In this document: positions 8,795 through 17,898 of the stretch, in pieces | Numbering within the stretch: position 1 is the stretch's first letter | How the letters are laid out: every line of letters starts with the position of its first letter | Assembly: GCA_030727625.1 (NCBI GenBank) | Contig: JANRBI010000099.1 | Coordinates: 1 to 33,148, forward strand | From: Salibacteraceae bacterium | GTDB taxonomy: Bacteria > Bacteroidota > Bacteroidia > Flavobacteriales_G > Salibacteraceae | DNA length: 33,148 nt | Direction of reading: 5' to 3' | Made by a program: the position numbers and the translations under genes | Notes under the pieces: generated by a model | What the model saw: the letters and a program-made list of their open reading frames with translations, nothing else | What the model was told of the DNA's origin: nothing | Databases searched by the model: none

Positions 8795-10231
8795 TTAGTA
8801 AGAAATTTCTTGATCGGTTTTCTTCTTATGGTAAAGCTCAATTGCTACCAAAATCCCCAAGAATCCCCAGAATGGAATATTCGCCTTGTCTAAATCAAGG
8901 TAATTATTGAGTACTCCGTGCACCAAATAGGTTATCATTCCCAAAAACACACTCATTAAAATGAGTCGCATTTCTCTGCTTTCTAGCTGATAGTAAAGAA
9001 TAGTAAACTTATAAACCGCCACGCCAATTACAATCAATAAAGTGAGTAAACCAAGTACGCCCATTTCAGCTAGCGGACCAAAATATTCGCTGTGAGCGTT
9101 TCCTAAATCACCAAAATTGGTACTAATAATAGTAAGCTGAGACGAGTGCTGGTAAGGCGCGTAGTAGAATTTATACGTTCCCGGACCAAAGCCAAAAACG
9201 GGTTCTTCTTCAAACATTCTTAAGGCTGCACTCCAACGATTGATACGTTCCAAATTACTTGCATCCGTTGCAACGTTTGAGATAGAACTAACATGCTCGG
9301 CCAAATCATCACTACTATCTTGTCGGTTTTTTTCCAACTTCATTATGATTTGGTCTTGGAATGAAAGTCCAACACCGATGCCTCCAATGAGTACCAGAGC
9401 AATAATCCACCAGCGAACGCGCGCTATCATCACAATAAACACCACCAACACACCCGCAAGACTTACCCAAGCTGCTCTGGTGTATGATAAAATAATGGCC
9501 AGCGTAAGAATGGTCATAATTACACCGATTACAATTTTGGTGGTTACGGTTAAATTCTTACTCCACAAATAAGCCCAAGTTAATGGGTAAAACATGGCCA
9601 GAATAGCACCATAACTTGTGTGGTCTTTAAAGAAAGGCTGCATAACCCAGTGCGCTGGTTTTTCTGCAAAGCCATGCGTAGCGTGCACAATGATGGTATA
9701 AACACCAACAATTGTGAGCGATATAGTGAACATCCACAAGAATTTACGAATGTTATTATGATCTCTAAAAATTTGAGTAGCCAAGAAATAAAACCCAACT
9801 ACGTACCAAAGTTTAGACAAGAAAAACTTGAACGAAACCATTGGTTCTTTGCTCGTAATCGAAGAAATTAGAATCCAACTTAAGTACACAAAAACTGCTA
9901 TTGTGAGTGGATGTCGCATGACGCGCTTATCGAAGTGGCCATCGTAAAAAACGCGGAAAAGAAAAACGAGCATTAACCCAAAAATCAATGGCTCTGTGGG
10001 CAATGCCAACCCAAAACCACCGCCAATGTCTTCCACATTTACTGAAAGTGGTGTAAGAATGGTAATGATCAGAAATAACCAATCGAGCTTAAAAAGAGCG
10101 ATGCCAATCACGGTCAGTGCAATTGGAACCAATAGAAACCAGAATTGCTCAAGCGCAATAAATACTCCGGTAAGCGCAATAAAAATTCCGCCTATTACAT
10201 AGAGCCAACGCAGTTTTTGAGCTTCGGTCAA
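8795..10231 (-). CDS. O-antigen ligase family protein (WaaL/Wzy_C-like polytopic membrane protein)
   Basis: Multiple TM segments; SYTRAAWVSLAGV; FGFGPGTYKFYY ... GNAHSEYFGPLAEMGVLGL. Confidence 0.87.
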   Translation of the reverse strand: MTEAQKLRWLYVIGGIFIALTGVFIALEQFWFLLVPIALTVIGIALFKLDWLFLIITILTPLSVNVEDIGGGFGLALPTEPLIFGLMLVFLFRVFYDGHFDKRVMRHPLTIAVFVYLSWILISSITSKEPMVSFKFFLSKLWYVVGFYFLATQIFRDHNNIRKFLWMFTISLTIVGVYTIIVHATHGFAEKPAHWVMQPFFKDHTSYGAILAMFYPLTWAYLWSKNLTVTTKIVIGVIMTILTLAIILSYTRAAWVSLAGVLVVFIVMIARVRWWIIALVLIGGIGVGLSFQDQIIMKLEKNRQDSSDDLAEHVSSISNVATDASNLERINRWSAALRMFEEEPVFGFGPGTYKFYYAPYQHSSQLTIISTNFGDLGNAHSEYFGPLAEMGVLGLLTLLIVIGVAVYKFTILYYQLESREMRLILMSVFLGMITYLVHGVLNNYLDLDKANIPFWGFLGILVAIELYHKKKTDQEISY

Positions 10232-10244
10232 ACCAATGGTAGGA

Positions 10245-11261
10245 TTATTCAGACTTGCTGAATTTCTTGAAATTTTCGATTCCGATGATGGTCAATACAC
10301 CTAAAAGGAAGGTTGAAAAAGTGCTTACTACCACAATCAACCAACGAATTGGATATGCTTTCTTTTCGGATGCGTAAGCCTTGTTAACTACAAACTTTGT
10401 AGTAAGTGTGGCAGTTGCATCCGCTTTAGTCTCTTCGTATTTAGCTCTCAATAAAGCCAAATGTTCACGCTCAAACTCTAGGTTTTCTGTCAATGACAAG
10501 TACGCAGAACCGTATTCTGCAAAAATATCAAGCTTAGCTTCCAATTCTTTCACAGAGCTCTTGTTGCCTTTGGCTAATGCATCGTAATATGCTTTTGTAA
10601 GCTGCTCAATTTCCACTTCAAAATCGTGCAATCCTTTTTTTCTAATGGCAGTAAGCGAATCTTCCATGGTGCGCATGTAAGCTTGCATTTTTTGATACTC
10701 CATTTCAATGATTTTCAAACCAACTGACGCACGTTCATGTTGCATTCTGGTTCGTACAGAATCTAATCTGTCTGCAATATCATTGGCAATCAAAGCCGCT
10801 GTTTCAGGATCGTGATCCATTACATCAATGCGCACTGAGTTGAATTCTGTACGCTTAAATGTCACATTATCTTGATACTGCTTTACCGTTTGTGTGAGCG
10901 CATACTGATCATCTTTGCTGATATCGTAATGCTCCATCAGGTTATACTTTTCACGGATATAACCACTGATATCATCTGAATTCAAAATTTGAAGCAATTG
11001 TTCTGCTTCTTCTTCCTCACCAAAGGCGTTGATATCTTGCTTGGCAGAAAAGTCTTCTGTCATCAATGATTTGGAAATGGAATTGGTTGCCGCAGGAAAT
11101 AAAATTACGGTAGACAGGTATTTTTCTTGAATCATCAACGAAACCACTGCCGAAATCAGCGCAGCTAGCAGCGAGATGATTATCAAAGGTTTTCGATAAG
11201 AGTATAGGAAGAAAATCAGATTGGTAGAATCGAAATTCTTTTGGTAGTCCTTGTCGTTCAT
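10245..11261 (-). CDS. Wzz-family chain length determinant-like protein
   Basis: N- and C-terminal TM segments flanking coiled coil; KYLSTVILFPA; no tyrosine kinase domain. Confidence 0.78.
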   Translation of the reverse strand: MNDKDYQKNFDSTNLIFFLYSYRKPLIIISLLAALISAVVSLMIQEKYLSTVILFPAATNSISKSLMTEDFSAKQDINAFGEEEEAEQLLQILNSDDISGYIREKYNLMEHYDISKDDQYALTQTVKQYQDNVTFKRTEFNSVRIDVMDHDPETAALIANDIADRLDSVRTRMQHERASVGLKIIEMEYQKMQAYMRTMEDSLTAIRKKGLHDFEVEIEQLTKAYYDALAKGNKSSVKELEAKLDIFAEYGSAYLSLTENLEFEREHLALLRAKYEETKADATATLTTKFVVNKAYASEKKAYPIRWLIVVVSTFSTFLLGVLTIIGIENFKKFSKSE

Positions 11262-11300
11262 GAGAAGTAGATAGTAAGGTTGCTATTTCTAAAAGCCGCG

Positions 11301-11308
11301 CAAATGTA
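11301..11308 (-). promoter_or_regulatory. Bacteroidetes-type -7 motif TACATTTG upstream of the Wzz-like gene
   Basis: caaatgta on +; minus TAnnTTTG match. Confidence 0.45.
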
Positions 11309-11350
11309 TGGATTAACACTTTGACGATTGCCCAACGAAAAGCAAGTAAT

Positions 11351-12790
11351 TTATTGTGTGTTTTTTGACTTTAATGTTTCCATTAATTGTTGGAAATCAA
11401 AAGCTATGATGCTAAAAACAACCGCTGAAAACACTACCGTAATTGCGAAAGCCATAATACCTTTTAGCCCAGAAAACAGAACCATTGTGGCGATTCCAGC
11501 AGTTGCACACCACACCAAAATTGCTTTTGAAATCCACGAAAGTGAAAGTGTTGAATACCTTTTTTGACAAAAAATAATTTGCGAAAGCGCCATAAATCCT
11601 AAACTGACAAAACTTGCCATTGCGGCACCTTGCGCACCAAGTTTGGGAATATAAATCCAGTTTAAAACCACATTCAAAATCACGGTAGCAAAGGCAATCC
11701 AGTTGAGAGTGGTCATTTTTTCTGAAGCCGTGATTAGCGTTCCATAAACGTAGCTTACCGCCATCCAAACAAACGAGCCCATTAGCCATTTTAGCGAAAG
11801 AGATGCCTCTAGCGCATGTTCCACATAAAGGAGTTTCATAAACCAATCGCCATAAAAAAGAATTAAAATCAATGCAATTCCTGCAGGAATGATAAGTAAT
11901 CGCGCTGCTTGATCTACCAATGATTTAATCGAATCAAAATCGTCTACAAACAACTTGGCAAACATGGGAAGCAACAAACCAGCATACAAAAACGCAAAGT
12001 TGTTTCCCGCATCTAAAATCCTGAATGCCTGTGCGTAAATTCCGGCTTCTAACAAACCATTTGGCGAAAGCCTTTCGATCATAATTCCGTCCAGTTTATG
12101 ATAGGCTGTCATCAATAAAATCAACAACGCAAATGGCCAGGTTTTGCGCACCATGGAGCGCGCTTCTTTCACTGAAAAATTAAACTTGAAAAATCGACTT
12201 CCTGAGGGCAAAAGTCCTAAGGCAAAAAGAATGGCTATGATATAAGATGCCGTTTGAAACAAGACAAAGGTTTCGATCTTAAAATCTTCCGTTCCAAAAA
12301 TCAGCAGATAGCCAACGCCCAAGGTTAGAATTAATCGATCAGCAATGCTGAGAATGCTATCGCGCACAAAAAGCTGTAAGCCAGCCAAATTTGCCCTAAG
12401 CAGCAATAAATAGGTCGACAATATTTGGTTGACCATGATCCAACCGATGAAAAACCAATACTCTGCTTCAAAACCGATAATGAGCGCAGCGATGATGGTT
12501 ACGATCATATAAACACCACTCATTACCAACTTTAGCGGAAGCAGCGTGGTCATGTTTTGCATCCCGATTTCGGCATGCTGCGCCACTTTGATTTTTTGGT
12601 AATTATTCATACCCAAATCAAGCAACACATTAAATAGAAACGTGAAGTTAAACATGGCATAATACAAGCCATATCGCTCGGCTCCTACTGCATTTTGCAC
12701 CCCAACTTCTACCCCAAAAAGATAGATGGGTTTTATCAGCAGATTGAGCGCCAAAAGAATGACAAGATTGACCGAAAACTTCTTATTCAT
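11351..12790 (-). CDS. Polysaccharide flippase (MATE/MOP superfamily, Wzx-like)
   Basis: ~12 hydrophobic segments, Wzx-like N-terminus and C-terminal WIYIPKLGAQGAAMASFVS. Confidence 0.83.
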   Translation of the reverse strand: MNKKFSVNLVILLALNLLIKPIYLFGVEVGVQNAVGAERYGLYYAMFNFTFLFNVLLDLGMNNYQKIKVAQHAEIGMQNMTTLLPLKLVMSGVYMIVTIIAALIIGFEAEYWFFIGWIMVNQILSTYLLLLRANLAGLQLFVRDSILSIADRLILTLGVGYLLIFGTEDFKIETFVLFQTASYIIAILFALGLLPSGSRFFKFNFSVKEARSMVRKTWPFALLILLMTAYHKLDGIMIERLSPNGLLEAGIYAQAFRILDAGNNFAFLYAGLLLPMFAKLFVDDFDSIKSLVDQAARLLIIPAGIALILILFYGDWFMKLLYVEHALEASLSLKWLMGSFVWMAVSYVYGTLITASEKMTTLNWIAFATVILNVVLNWIYIPKLGAQGAAMASFVSLGFMALSQIIFCQKRYSTLSLSWISKAILVWCATAGIATMVLFSGLKGIMAFAITVVFSAVVFSIIAFDFQQLMETLKSKNTQ

Positions 12791-12879
12791 AGTTGCTTTA
12801 GCTGCTGCGAATTACGCGCATTCAGCTTAATGATTATACATTGTAATCAATTATCGACCAGTATGAGCATATTTGCGCC

Positions 12880-14007
12880 ATGCACATTGTTGTAAATACG
12901 CGCATGCTCATTCCGGGCAAACTAGACGGAATTGGCTGGTTTGCGCATGAAGTTTTGCAACGCATCACGCAAGAAATGCCTGATGTGCAGTTCACTTTTT
13001 TGTTTGATCGGCCATTTGACCCACAGTTTATTTATGGCCCGAATGTGAAAGGAAAAGTATTGTTTCCTCCAGCAAGGCATCCGCTGCTCTATCGTTGGTA
13101 TTTTGGTGTAAGTGTTCCGCTTGCGCTCAAAAGTTTAAAACCAGATTTATTCTTTTCACCCGATGGTTTTTTGAGCATCAATAGTTCGGTGAAGCAAATA
13201 CCCGTGATTCACGACATCAATTTTGAACATCGGCCACAAGATTTGCCAAAAGCCTACCGCAATTATTACCGAAGCTTTTTCAAGCGATTTGCGCTAAAAG
13301 CAGAAGAAATAATCACCGTTTCAGAATACAGCGCTAATGATATCGCGTCATTTTATAAGGTAGATCGAAGCAAAATTCATGTTGCATATAATGGTGCCAA
13401 CGAAGCTTACATGCCGATTGATACGGCAGAAAAAACTGAAATCAGACAGGAGATAAGCAATGGCCATGACTACTTTGTTTTCGTTGGAAATTTCTCTTAT
13501 CGAAAAAACATTCACGGCATTGTAAAAGCATTTGATGCTTACAAGAAGAAAGGCGGTTCAGCTAAATTGGTTTTGGTAGGAAATCCGCTTTGGCGCTACA
13601 AAGAGATGATTGAGGCACTTGAGTCCACCGAATTTGAAAAGGAGATCGTATTTGCCGGACATTTAGCATTAAGCAAGCTTGTAAAAGTGGTAGCTGCAGC
13701 CAATGCGCTGGTTTTCCCTTCTTATTTCGAAGGATTTGGAATTCCTATTGTGGAAGCTTTTAGAAGTGGTATTCCAGTAATTACCGCCAATACCACTTCA
13801 CTACCAGAAGTGGCAGGAGATGCTGCATTTATTGCGGACCCAGATGATTTTGAAAAAATTTCCAATTATTTTTTCGAAATAGAAAACAATGAAAATCAAA
13901 GATTTAAATTAATCCAAAACGGATTTGAACGGGCAGAATTGTTTCAGTGGCAAAACACTGCGAACAAAGTAAAATCGGTACTGTTAAATAGCCTGAACAA
14001 CTTGTAA
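12880..14007 (+). CDS. Glycosyltransferase family 4 protein
   Basis: GT-B motifs VFVGNFSYRKNIHGIVKAF, VFPSYFEGFGIPIVEAFRSGIPVITANTTSLPEVAGDAA. Confidence 0.93.
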   Translation: MHIVVNTRMLIPGKLDGIGWFAHEVLQRITQEMPDVQFTFLFDRPFDPQFIYGPNVKGKVLFPPARHPLLYRWYFGVSVPLALKSLKPDLFFSPDGFLSINSSVKQIPVIHDINFEHRPQDLPKAYRNYYRSFFKRFALKAEEIITVSEYSANDIASFYKVDRSKIHVAYNGANEAYMPIDTAEKTEIRQEISNGHDYFVFVGNFSYRKNIHGIVKAFDAYKKKGGSAKLVLVGNPLWRYKEMIEALESTEFEKEIVFAGHLALSKLVKVVAAANALVFPSYFEGFGIPIVEAFRSGIPVITANTTSLPEVAGDAAFIADPDDFEKISNYFFEIENNENQRFKLIQNGFERAELFQWQNTANKVKSVLLNSLNNL

Positions 14008-14037
14008 TAAAGGTTTGAACAAAATCCAAATTACAAG
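14001..14037 (+). terminator. Possible terminator-like stem-loop at the end of the glycosyltransferase gene
   Basis: CTTGTAAT (14001-14008) / ATTACAAG (14030-14037), followed by GGTTTTT; overlaps the stop codon. Confidence 0.45.
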
Positions 14038-14060
14038 GTTTTTCATAGTGGTGGTTGATA

Positions 14061-14098
14061 GTATGTGCCCGATACGTTTATACGTTGAGGGCACATAC
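14061..14098. repeat. 10-bp perfect inverted repeat in a convergent intergenic gap
   Basis: GTATGTGCCC (14061-14070) / GGGCACATAC (14089-14098); loop contains direct repeat ATACGTT-T-ATACGTT. Confidence 0.7.
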
Positions 14099-14120
14099 GC
14101 TTTCTGGGGGTTTGGTTTTG

Positions 14121-14705
14121 CTACCTCCATTCAGTAAAATGTTCCACATCCGTTCTATTTGTCGGCAACGACTTCTCACCCGTAAATCGACCAACAAAAA
14201 ACCAGCCCATGTGTCTGTCTTCGCCAGTCAAGTTGAGCATATTGCGAATTTCATTTGAGTTTGTAGATGCGCCCGTACTCCAATAGCAGCCCAAATTTAG
14301 CGCGGAAGCATGAATATGAATATTCTGAACTGCACAAGCCACAGCCCATTCTTCTTCAAAAATCGGTACTCGTTTCTGTACATCGCGCTTCATTATGATC
14401 GCTATGATCGCAGCGGTTTTCGATGCCTTTTCTCTCATTTTTTCAGCTTTCGCCAAATTTTCTTCATTTTCACCTTTTTGCTTTAGCAGCAATTCCACTT
14501 GCAAATCCACCAACGCTTTTAAGCTGTTTTCTGTGAACACAGCAAAGCGCCAAGGCTGCGTATTCTTGTGAGAAGGAGCCCATTTCGCCACCTCAAGCAA
14601 TGCTGAAATTTCTTCTTTTGATACAACGCCTTGCTCATACATTTTTGGATATATAGACCGTCTCCCTTGAATTGTCATATACGAAACTGTTAATTTAACA
14701 TTCAT
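14121..14705 (-). CDS. Nitroreductase family protein
   Basis: RRSIYPKMYEQGVVSKEEISALLEVAKWAPSHKNTQPWRFAVF; LNLGCYWSTGA. Confidence 0.9.
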   Translation of the reverse strand: MNVKLTVSYMTIQGRRSIYPKMYEQGVVSKEEISALLEVAKWAPSHKNTQPWRFAVFTENSLKALVDLQVELLLKQKGENEENLAKAEKMREKASKTAAIIAIIMKRDVQKRVPIFEEEWAVACAVQNIHIHASALNLGCYWSTGASTNSNEIRNMLNLTGEDRHMGWFFVGRFTGEKSLPTNRTDVEHFTEWR

Positions 14706-14799
14706 AAATAAAGTGGTTTCAAATTATTAATCTTACTATTGCAGTCGGTTAACGCCAAAGAAATTCTTTAGCAACTAAAGTTAAGATTTGGGGTGCTTC

Positions 14800-14849
14800 A
14801 CCGGAGAGGGCTTGCTCGGATTGAGGAACGTTTCTCTCCGGTTTTTTTT
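14800..14849 (+). terminator. Terminator-like hairpin immediately before the tauE-like start codon (candidate attenuator)
   Basis: ACCGGAGAG (14800-14808) / CTCTCCGGT (14834-14842) followed by seven T, then ATG at 14850. Confidence 0.65.
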
Positions 14850-15611
14850 ATGGATTATTTTATCGTCATATTAGTAGCATTTGGAGCATCAATGCTCACA
14901 TTTTTCTCTGGTTTTGGCTTGGGAACGATGCTTACTCCCGTATTCCTTTTCTTTTTTCCACCCGAAATTGCTGTAGCAACTACCGCTGTAGTTCATTTCT
15001 TAAACAACCTTTTCAAGTTGGTTTTAGTTGGCAAACATGCAGTAAAAAATGTCATCATCAAATTTGGCTTGCCAGCCATTATCGGTGCATTTGCCGGAGC
15101 GGCATTACTCGGCTGGTTAAGTGATTTTGATCAAACAATTTCATTCCTATCCTTCCAAACCAGCGCACTCAATTTAATCTTGGGTTTACTGATTTTCATA
15201 TTTGCAATTATTGAACTTGTTCCTACACTAGAAAATGCTCAACTACCCACAAGTTGGATGTTTGGCGGAGGTGTTTTAAGTGGTTTTTTTGGCGGACTAA
15301 GCGGACATCAAGGTGCACTGCGCAGTGCGTTCTTAGTGAGATTTGGACTAAAGAAAGAGCAATTCATTGCCTCCGGAATTGTAATCGCCTGCTTGGTAGA
15401 TACTATCAGAATCGGAACTTACGCCTTCACATTTGAAGCGAGTCATTTTTCAAACAACATTCCTTACATTATATCGGCAACTCTTGCCGCTTTTGGTGGA
15501 GCCATCATCGGTAAACGACTGCTTCAAAAGGTGACAATCAATATTCTTCAAAAATTTGTCGGCATACTCATGCTAATTATCGCGGTTCTATTAATTTTGG
15601 GAATCATCTAA
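14850..15611 (+). CDS. TauE/SafE family sulfite/organosulfonate exporter-like permease
   Basis: GFGLGTMLTPVFLFFFPPEIAVATTAVVHFLNNLFKL; GGLSGHQGALRSAFLVRFGL; start at ATG 14850 (MDYFIVILVAFGAS) preferred over 14793. Confidence 0.88.
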   Translation: MDYFIVILVAFGASMLTFFSGFGLGTMLTPVFLFFFPPEIAVATTAVVHFLNNLFKLVLVGKHAVKNVIIKFGLPAIIGAFAGAALLGWLSDFDQTISFLSFQTSALNLILGLLIFIFAIIELVPTLENAQLPTSWMFGGGVLSGFFGGLSGHQGALRSAFLVRFGLKKEQFIASGIVIACLVDTIRIGTYAFTFEASHFSNNIPYIISATLAAFGGAIIGKRLLQKVTINILQKFVGILMLIIAVLLILGII

Positions 15612-15653
15612 TCGCCACTAAACTATTTCTGTTTCAAAACTGTTACTTGTCTT

Positions 15654-15779
15654 ATGAAGCCTGGCGAATATATTGTACTTGGTTTTTTGATCCTGATGCT
15701 CACTGCGTTTTTCTCGGTGTATATATGGTTTCAAATCAAGCGCATGAAAAAGCAAAAGGCTAAAAAAGAACAAGCATAA
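15654..15779 (+). CDS. Small single-TM protein (41 aa), absent from the supplied ORF track
   Basis: Manual translation MKPGEYIVLGFLILMLTAFFSVYIWFQIKRMKKQKAKKEQA*; hydrophobic segment then Lys-rich tail. Confidence 0.6.
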   Translation: MKPGEYIVLGFLILMLTAFFSVYIWFQIKRMKKQKAKKEQA

Positions 15780-15814
15780 ATGCAGTTTTAATCACGTTTA
15801 AAGTAAGCGAAAAC

Positions 15815-16525
15815 ATGCAAGACATCAATCTTTTAGAAGCATTAGAAAAAGCTCAACTTGAGCACAATCAAGGCCTGGTATTATCAGCAGCAGAATATAT
15901 TCTGAACCATGACGCTGAGACCGAACAAAACATCGAATCTCGAATAGTTGGCAAATCGAAAAACGATCAGTTGCACTCACCGTTGCACAAACTTGACGCA
16001 ACAAAAATGTTTGACGAAGCCAGCATTGAAAAGCTTTGCACACAGTATAGACTGCGTTTTTTAGATAGTAAATTATTTAAAGATCAAGTGCCTGCAGATG
16101 CAATCAGAGAGGTAAAAAGAATTGAATCAAGCACGGGTTATGTGTTTAAGAAATTCAGCATTATCGCTCCTGAAGAGCGATTTAATCTAGTGGACAGCAC
16201 AAAAGATCCGATCTTAATGGCCGTGCTGCCAAATGGAAAGTACTACTTCATTTTTCAATGGGGAAATGATATGGAATGGTACCAACGCATTCTAAAATAT
16301 CCGTTCCGTCACATGGGCACATTAGCCACTACCTCATTACTGATCGGTTTGTTGGTTACAATGATTGTACCTTCACAATTCGGAGATTGGCAAAGTGAAT
16401 TCTTTTTCAGATTCTTCATGTTTACCATGACTTCGTGCCTATTGATGACGCTTGCGATCATTACAGGAATAATGTATTCAAAGGACTTTAGCGAAAATGT
16501 TTGGAATAGTAAGTTTATCAAATAA
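15815..16525 (+). CDS. Uncharacterised protein with two C-terminal TM segments
   Basis: 236 aa; TMs around HMGTLATTSLLIGLLVTMIVP and FRFFMFTMTSCLLMTLAIITGIMY. Confidence 0.75.
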   Translation: MQDINLLEALEKAQLEHNQGLVLSAAEYILNHDAETEQNIESRIVGKSKNDQLHSPLHKLDATKMFDEASIEKLCTQYRLRFLDSKLFKDQVPADAIREVKRIESSTGYVFKKFSIIAPEERFNLVDSTKDPILMAVLPNGKYYFIFQWGNDMEWYQRILKYPFRHMGTLATTSLLIGLLVTMIVPSQFGDWQSEFFFRFFMFTMTSCLLMTLAIITGIMYSKDFSENVWNSKFIK

Positions 16526-16871
16526 CATCAAACTAGGCGTTATTGGCCTGGCCTTCATATCATTTACATCATGCAAATCCTCATCTGATAAAGGTGGGGA
16601 TTGTTTTTACAATTATGTTGATACTCATGCCAAGGTTATCGAGATGAAACCCGCTGCTGATGGAACCATTCAGGTAATTTTAGACTTTGACGCCAGCAGT
16701 CTTGCCCTCGAAGATCAAGACCTAGGTAAGTTGAAAGACATGAAAGTAGATCATGATTTTTTGGTGAGAAACAACATTGAAATTGGCAATAAATACTCCG
16801 TTACCGTAAGTGAAATCACCAAAGGCGATTGCACACCAATGTTTGTGAGTTTCAACCATTCTTTCGAATAG
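16497..16871 (+). CDS. Small putative lipoprotein of unknown function
   Basis: Signal KLGVIGLAFISFTSC|KSSS lipobox-like; 29-nt overlap with preceding CDS. Confidence 0.7.
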   Translation: MFGIVSLSNNIKLGVIGLAFISFTSCKSSSDKGGDCFYNYVDTHAKVIEMKPAADGTIQVILDFDASSLALEDQDLGKLKDMKVDHDFLVRNNIEIGNKYSVTVSEITKGDCTPMFVSFNHSFE

Positions 16872-16901
16872 CATTCGCAATATTCTTTTCTTTGGCTTTG
16901 C

Positions 16902-17888
16902 ATGGACAATAATCAACTTAAGCAAGGTATTCTCGAAGGCAATATTCGTGCGCTTTCTAAAGCCATTACCTTGGTTGAAAGCACCAAGCCCGAACATCGC
17001 AGACAAGCCATTTCGCTTATAAATGAGCTATACGATCATCGAAAATCAAGCATTCGCCTTGGCATTACTGGAATTCCAGGTGTGGGCAAAAGCTCTTTCA
17101 TTGAGCGATTAGGACTCGATATTATCGGTCAAGGTTTGAAATTGGCTGTATTGGCCATTGATCCAAGCAGCACAAAAACAGGCGGTAGTATTTTAGGCGA
17201 CAAAACGCGCATGGAAGAATTGAGCCGTGCTCCTGAAGCTTTCATTAGACCTTCACCATCAAGTGGAACACTTGGCGGAGTTGCTGCCAGAACGCGAGAA
17301 TCTATGCTGCTATGCGAAGCAGCTGGTTTTGATGTCATTATTATCGAAACCGTTGGCGTAGGGCAAAGCGAAACAGAAGTCATTAACTTAAGCGATATTT
17401 TTATCATGCTTGCAATGCCTGGCACGGGTGACGAATTGCAAGGAATAAAGCGCGGAATAATGGAAGCCGCAGACCTGATCGTGATCAATAAAGCCGATGG
17501 CGAAAATATGAATGCCGCCAAACGAGCGAAAAAACAGCTTGAAATTGCGCTACACCTCTTCCCTGCTTCTGACAAAGGAATTGTGCCCAAAGTAAAACTG
17601 GCTTCTGCACTGAATAATATTGGTGTGAATGATGTTTGGAAATCACTTCAAAACACCCACAAAGAGTTGACTGAAAACGGTTGGCTAGAAAACGCTCGCA
17701 AAGCACAGCAAGCTAAAGCTTTTCAAAAACTAACTGAAATAAGCATTTACGAGCAAGTGATGCAACAGCTTGGCCGAGAAATGGGTCTTGAAAAAATCAA
17801 AGCTGATATTTTGAGAGGCAACATAAATGAATACGCTGCCTCCATTGAAATCATGAACGATTTGAAAAAGCTTCTAACCAAGCTTTGA
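16902..17888 (+). CDS. meaB: Methylmalonyl-CoA mutase-associated GTPase MeaB (ArgK family)
   Basis: GITGIPGVGKSSFIERLG, AIDPSSTKTGGSILGDKTRMEELSR, PSPSSGTLGGVAART, VETVGVGQSE-like, VINKADGEN. Confidence 0.95.
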   Translation: MDNNQLKQGILEGNIRALSKAITLVESTKPEHRRQAISLINELYDHRKSSIRLGITGIPGVGKSSFIERLGLDIIGQGLKLAVLAIDPSSTKTGGSILGDKTRMEELSRAPEAFIRPSPSSGTLGGVAARTRESMLLCEAAGFDVIIIETVGVGQSETEVINLSDIFIMLAMPGTGDELQGIKRGIMEAADLIVINKADGENMNAAKRAKKQLEIALHLFPASDKGIVPKVKLASALNNIGVNDVWKSLQNTHKELTENGWLENARKAQQAKAFQKLTEISIYEQVMQQLGREMGLEKIKADILRGNINEYAASIEIMNDLKKLLTKL

Positions 17889-17898
17889 TACAAGGAAT

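Noticed and set aside
11412-11846. 144-aa ORF antiparallel-frame (-) inside the flippase gene
   Set aside because: Same-strand alternate frame of a clear membrane transporter; Cys/Phe-rich with no domain.
14783-14849. TPP riboswitch suggested by GGGGTGCTTC upstream of tauE
   Set aside because: The conserved CTGAGA and later TPP-box sequences are missing; only a short string matches.
17129-17590. 153-aa antisense ORF in meaB
   Set aside because: Antisense to strongly conserved GTPase motifs; a typical shadow ORF.
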